This document shows positions 60,791 through 64,000 of a stretch of 64,000 bases of DNA, in pieces. The translations under genes and the position numbers were made by a program. Below the pieces are notes generated by a model that did no database searches, was not told the DNA's origin, and worked only from the letters and a program-made list of their open reading frames with translations. The DNA is from Burkholderia sp. SRS-W-2-2016 (GTDB lineage Bacteria > Pseudomonadota > Gammaproteobacteria > Burkholderiales > Burkholderiaceae), in contig NZ_MSDV01000074.1 of assembly GCF_001931485.1 (NCBI RefSeq), forward strand, positions 1 to 64,000, written 5' to 3'. The first letter of the stretch is position 1, and every line of letters begins with the position of its first letter.

Positions 60791-62356
60791 TCACCACTCT
60801 CCGTAAAAAACCCCCTTCGATTTATGCACATCGGTCGTGCGCAGGACGAGCGCGTCGTTGACGGTCACGCGCGTCCTGGCCGCTCGCTGCCATTCGCCGA
60901 GTTTGCGATGCATCGCCTCGCGCACAGGTTCGAGCTCGGCAACCGATCCGAGATCGACGAACTCGTCAGGATCGTTCTCGAGGTCGAAGAGCTGCGCACG
61001 GAAGCCCTGCCAGTGCACGTACTTCCAGCGCGCATCGCGCACCATCCATCCGCGGCATTCATCAGGCTGGCGATCGAGAATCAGACGCGCTCGCCGGAAG
61101 CTGTAGTCGAGTTCCGAGACGACAAATTCGCGCCAGTCGTCGCACGCCTCGCCGCGCAGCAGCGGCAACACCGACCGGCCTTCGATACGCGCGTCGTCGA
61201 TCGGCAGGTTGAGGCTGTCGAGCACGGTGGGGACCACGTCGACGTTCGACATGAAGCGGCGCTCATGGGTGCCGCGCGTGGCATCGGAAAGCGGCGACGG
61301 ATCGTAGACGATCATCGGCACGCGCTGCACGGTGTCGTAGAAAATTTCCTTTTCGCCAAGCCAGTGGTCGCCGAGAAAATCGCCGTGATCGGCGCAGAAC
61401 ACGATGAGCGTGTCCTTGAAACGGCCCAGGCGCTCGAGCGTGTCGAACAGGCGCCCGAGGTGATCGTCGAGTTGCTGGATCAGGCCTTGATAAACAGGCC
61501 GCACCTTGTCCGAGACTTCCGCGCGCGCGAAGTTGCGGCACTCCTCCTGCTCGCGATACGCGCCCAGCACCGGATGCTGATCGACGAGTTCCGCTTCGCT
61601 GCGTTTGAGCGGCAGACATTGATCGCGCGAGTAGAGGTTGTGATAAGGCGCCGGCGCGACATAAGGCCAATGCGGTTTGACGTACGAGAGATGGAGCGCC
61701 CACGGCGTATCGCCTTCCTGTTCGATATGGCGGATCGCCTGATCGGTCATGTACGCCGTTTCGGAGTGCGTTTCGAGTACGCGCGACGGCCAGTGCACGT
61801 TACGCATCTTCCATCCCGAGTGCACGCCGCCCGCGTCGTCCTGCACGCTGATCACGTAGTCGCTCCACGGACGCGTGCTGTCGTAACCCTGCGCGCGCAG
61901 CCATGCGGGATAGCCGGATTCGCTACCCGGCTCGTGATGACCGTCGTAACGGTCGAGCTCGTGAAAATGCCCGACGCGCAGCCGCGCCGCGAGCGCCTCG
62001 TTGTTTCCGGCGAGCGTCATGCGCGCGATGCCGTCCTCGTCGGCAACGACATGCGTCTTGCCCGCCAGCGCGAGGCTGCGCTCATGTCGAGCCAGATACT
62101 CGCCGAGAGTGATCTCGCCGATGTTCATCGGCACGCGGTTCCACGTCGCCCCGTGGCTCGTCGCCGTACGGCCCGTGTAGTACGACATGCGCGACGGACC
62201 GCAGACACCCGACGAAACGAATGCGTTATCGAAGCAGACCGAGCGTGCGGCCAGTGCATCGATGTTGCGCGTGCGCAGCCACGGATGACCGTAGCAGCCG
62301 AGATGATCGGCGCGTAACTGGTCGCACATGATGAACAGCACGTTGCGGGCGGTCAT
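60791..62356 (-). CDS. Sulfatase / phosphonate monoester hydrolase family enzyme
   Basis: 521 aa. Alkaline-phosphatase superfamily. Metal ligands are seen in FIMCDQLRADHLGCYG at the N-terminus and in FCADHGDFLGDHWLGEKE. The C-x-P-S-R formylglycine motif is C52-G-P-S-R56 in SSGVCGPSRMSYYTGR. Length and flanking sequence resemble the phosphonate monoester hydrolases/arylsulfatases of rhizobia and Burkholderia. The Cys must be oxidised by a formylglycine-generating enzyme, which is not in this window. No signal peptide, so cytoplasmic. A MarR-type site lies about 80 bp upstream. Confidence 0.88.
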   Translation of the reverse strand: MTARNVLFIMCDQLRADHLGCYGHPWLRTRNIDALAARSVCFDNAFVSSGVCGPSRMSYYTGRTATSHGATWNRVPMNIGEITLGEYLARHERSLALAGKTHVVADEDGIARMTLAGNNEALAARLRVGHFHELDRYDGHHEPGSESGYPAWLRAQGYDSTRPWSDYVISVQDDAGGVHSGWKMRNVHWPSRVLETHSETAYMTDQAIRHIEQEGDTPWALHLSYVKPHWPYVAPAPYHNLYSRDQCLPLKRSEAELVDQHPVLGAYREQEECRNFARAEVSDKVRPVYQGLIQQLDDHLGRLFDTLERLGRFKDTLIVFCADHGDFLGDHWLGEKEIFYDTVQRVPMIVYDPSPLSDATRGTHERRFMSNVDVVPTVLDSLNLPIDDARIEGRSVLPLLRGEACDDWREFVVSELDYSFRRARLILDRQPDECRGWMVRDARWKYVHWQGFRAQLFDLENDPDEFVDLGSVAELEPVREAMHRKLGEWQRAARTRVTVNDALVLRTTDVHKSKGVFYGEW

Positions 62357-62430
62357 GAAATAAGTCTCCTCGAATCTGTGCGTTGCATCGATGTGATGCC
62401 TGGCGCAGATCGTAGGAGAGGACGAGACCG

Positions 62431-62441
62431 TTAACCAAGTT
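62431..62441 (-). promoter_or_regulatory. Putative MarR operator upstream of the sulfatase gene
   Basis: TTAACCAAGTT (plus strand) matches 11 of 13 positions of TTAACCAAGTTAA, the reverse complement of the palindrome TTAACTTGGTTAA found upstream of the MFS gene. It lies 75 bp before the sulfatase ATG and touches the marR stop codon. Confidence 0.5.
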
Positions 62442-62959
62442 CAGCGTTTGCGCTGCGCCATGAACTGCGCTTTTTCGCGCTCCGACAGTTTGAGTGCGCG
62501 TTCCTCGAGTTTTTGTAGCAGCGCATCGAGCGCATGCGCTTCGTCGTCGGACAGACACGACGCCAGCTCGCGATTGAACTCCACGCCCAGTTGCAGGCCA
62601 CGTGCGTAGACGGCCTGGCCTTTCTCGCTCAGTACCAGTTCGATCGAGCGCGTGTCGTCGCGATTGCGCACCTTGCGCACGAGTCCTTCGTCCGCCAGCG
62701 CGGAAACAGTGCGGCTCGCGAGAACCGCGCTCACGTTGAGCCGCGCGGCGAGTGCGCCCGAGGTCATTCCCGGCTGGTCGTGAATGATGCCGAGCACACG
62801 CAGGTCGCGCCGGCTGATGTCGAGTTCACGCTCGTAGAGCCAGCCGGGGCCGTCGGCCGCCGCCACGGCGACGCGGCGCAGGCGCAGCACGAGAAAGTCG
62901 TCGATCGTCTGCGGCTCGATGAGACGCGACGGTGCTGCGGGCGAAGCGGAATCGGTCAT
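62441..62959 (-). CDS. MarR-family transcriptional regulator
   Basis: 172 aa. The winged helix domain (about 45-125) shows LRVLGIIHDQPGMTSGALAA, RLNVSAVLASRTVSALADEG, LVRKVRNRDDTRSIELVLSE, then ARGLQLGVEF. Flanking helices form the dimer region. It is divergent from the MFS transporter and lies upstream of the sulfatase gene on the same strand. Near-identical palindromes stand before both, so it probably represses both and itself in the absence of the substrate. The ligand is unknown, perhaps the transported or hydrolysed ester. Confidence 0.92.
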   Translation of the reverse strand: MTDSASPAAPSRLIEPQTIDDFLVLRLRRVAVAAADGPGWLYERELDISRRDLRVLGIIHDQPGMTSGALAARLNVSAVLASRTVSALADEGLVRKVRNRDDTRSIELVLSEKGQAVYARGLQLGVEFNRELASCLSDDEAHALDALLQKLEERALKLSEREKAQFMAQRKR

Positions 62960-63020
62960 GGCGAAGAAGGCTTTTTGTCGTGACGCCGGGGAACACGCAC
63001 CCCAGGGTATTCGATACGAC

Positions 63021-63037
63021 CTTTAACTTGGTTAAGG
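63021..63037. promoter_or_regulatory. Putative MarR operator between marR and the MFS gene
   Basis: CTTTAACTTGGTTAAGG holds the exact inverted repeat TTAAC-TTG-GTTAA (63023-63035). It lies 62 bp before the marR ATG and 79 bp before the MFS ATG. The TTGGTT within it may double as a -35 for the transporter, with TATCCT (63052-63057) as a -10. Confidence 0.6.
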
Positions 63038-63115
63038 AAAAACACGCATCGTATCCTGCCCTCCACATTGCATCGAGTTCGTGCTGCGCACAATTCGCTA
63101 AAACCTGGAGACGAC

Positions 63116-64000
63116 ATGATCCCGAGAGTAGAACCCCATGACCCCAAGCGCGCCGCGCTGCTCTATCGACGGGTCGCGCGGCGGCTCGTGACCTTTCTGT
63201 TCGTCTGTTATGTGGTGAATTTCATCGACCGTGTGAACATCAGCTTCGCGAAGCTGCAATTCCTGCAGAGCCTGCAGTTGAGCGAAGCCGCGTATGGCCT
63301 CGCCGCGGGAATGCTGTTCCTCGGCTATACCGCGTTCGTGATTCCGGGGATGAAGCTGGTGGGCGTGATCGGCGCGCGACGCACGATGTCGTTGCTGATG
63401 TGCGCGTGGGGCATCTGCACCGTGTTGCTCGCGTTTGCCACAACGAAGCACGAATTCTACGTGATGCGTTTTTTGATCGGCGCGAGCGAAGCGGCCTTCG
63501 CGCCATGCGTGATTCTCTATCTCACGTACTGGTTCCCGCACCGTCTGCGCGGACAGATGATGAGCCTCTTCGAAATCAGCCCTACCATTGCCGGCATTAT
63601 CGGCGGCCCATTGGCGGGCTGGATTCTGCAGAACTTCGGTCACGGCACGTCGCTCGAAGGCTGGCAATGGCTGTTCGTGCTCGAAGGCGTGCCGTCTGTA
63701 GCGCTGGGCGTGATGGCGTGGTGGTGGCTCGCCGAACGTCCGGCCAACGCGCGCTGGCTGAACGCCGATGAAGCGCGCTTTATCGCGGCGGACGTGCAGG
63801 CGAGCCTGGGCACAATCGCACGTCAGAGCGCGAGTTTCATGGAGGTGGCACGCGACCCGCGCGTCTATGGATTCGCGTACGTGTACTTCGCGATCTTCTG
63901 GTGCCTTAACGTCTTCGGTACGTGGACGCCCACTTTGCTGCGCAGCGCGGGCCTCACGACACCGCTCGAGATCGGCATTTATAGCAGCGTGATTTCGCTG
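63116..64000 (+). CDS. MFS transporter, anion:cation symporter type (partial)
   Basis: The first 295 codons; the gene runs off the right edge. GGAG at 63107-63110 precedes the ATG. Features of the ACS (phthalate/tartrate/glucarate) family are RRLVTFLFVCYVVNFIDRVN in helix 1, FLGYTAFVIPGMKLVGVIGA and RRTMSLLMCAWGICTV. Then FLIGASEAAFAPCVILYLTY in helix 4 and LRGQMMSLFEISPTIAGIIG with GPLAGWIL, about eight helices in all. Such carriers import organic anions with protons. Gene order with MarR and a sulfatase/phosphonoesterase suggests that it imports the ester substrate or a related acid. Confidence 0.9.
   Translation, partial: MIPRVEPHDPKRAALLYRRVARRLVTFLFVCYVVNFIDRVNISFAKLQFLQSLQLSEAAYGLAAGMLFLGYTAFVIPGMKLVGVIGARRTMSLLMCAWGICTVLLAFATTKHEFYVMRFLIGASEAAFAPCVILYLTYWFPHRLRGQMMSLFEISPTIAGIIGGPLAGWILQNFGHGTSLEGWQWLFVLEGVPSVALGVMAWWWLAERPANARWLNADEARFIAADVQASLGTIARQSASFMEVARDPRVYGFAYVYFAIFWCLNVFGTWTPTLLRSAGLTTPLEIGIYSSVISL

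Overview
The window is high-GC betaproteobacterial DNA that reads as Burkholderia sensu lato, most likely Paraburkholderia. The evidence is the gene order sdhCDAB-sdhE-gltA-leuC-ecn-leuDB-asd-fimV-truA-trpF-trpB-(methyltransferase)-trpA-accD-folC-SPOR-cvpA-purF-metZ, the GC-rich codon use, and a three-subunit FAD sugar dehydrogenase very close to the one known from Burkholderia cepacia. From memory, this housekeeping block lies on the second chromosome in Burkholderia. No tRNA, rRNA, CRISPR array, insertion sequence or prophage was seen.

Region 1 (1-8862) is the TCA-cycle block. On the minus strand are the start of prpC, a CitE-like CoA-ester lyase and mdh. A GntR/UTRA regulator on the plus strand is divergent from mdh and has a 20-bp perfect palindrome in its promoter. 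It is followed by sdhCDAB, the flavinylation factor sdhE, and gltA with a strong terminator. Region 2 (9193-14174) is leuC, a small entericidin-like lipoprotein, leuD, leuB and asd. Between leuB and asd is a 38-codon open frame rich in Ile and Thr, followed by a pause-type hairpin and a GC-rich hairpin with an alternative fold. This looks like an amino-acid leader/attenuator for asd and is the most interesting item in the window. Region 3 (14313-28683) is a plus-strand run from fimV through truA, trpF, trpB, an orphan DNA methyltransferase, trpA, accD, folC, a SPOR protein, cvpA, purF and metZ. Many of these genes overlap or are closely spaced.

Region 4 (28702-32324) holds an AraC regulator and an FKBP isomerase on the minus strand, then a soluble histidine-kinase-like protein with a degraded ATPase domain and a CNNM/CorC-type membrane protein on the plus strand. 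Region 5 (32378-51086) is a seven-gene minus-strand alpha-glucan/trehalose cluster, in transcription order glgE, treS-maltokinase, glgB, glgX, treZ, malQ, treY. Trehalose is isomerised to maltose, phosphorylated, polymerised by GlgE and branched by GlgB. GlgX and MalQ remodel the glucan, and TreY/TreZ convert it back to trehalose. This GlgE carries an N-terminal copy of the GH13 domain that appears to have lost its acid/base glutamate.

Region 6 (51570-64000) is more accessory. It has a DUF1345 membrane protein, the FAD sugar dehydrogenase operon (small subunit, GMC flavoprotein, triheme cytochrome c), a metallophosphatase, a RES/Xre toxin-antitoxin pair with a clear operator-promoter, an Ala/His-rich exported protein, a LysR regulator divergent from a tautomerase, and a sulfatase/phosphonate monoesterase - MarR - MFS transporter group. 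The same palindromic sequence recurs upstream of both the sulfatase and the transporter, which suggests one small MarR regulon.
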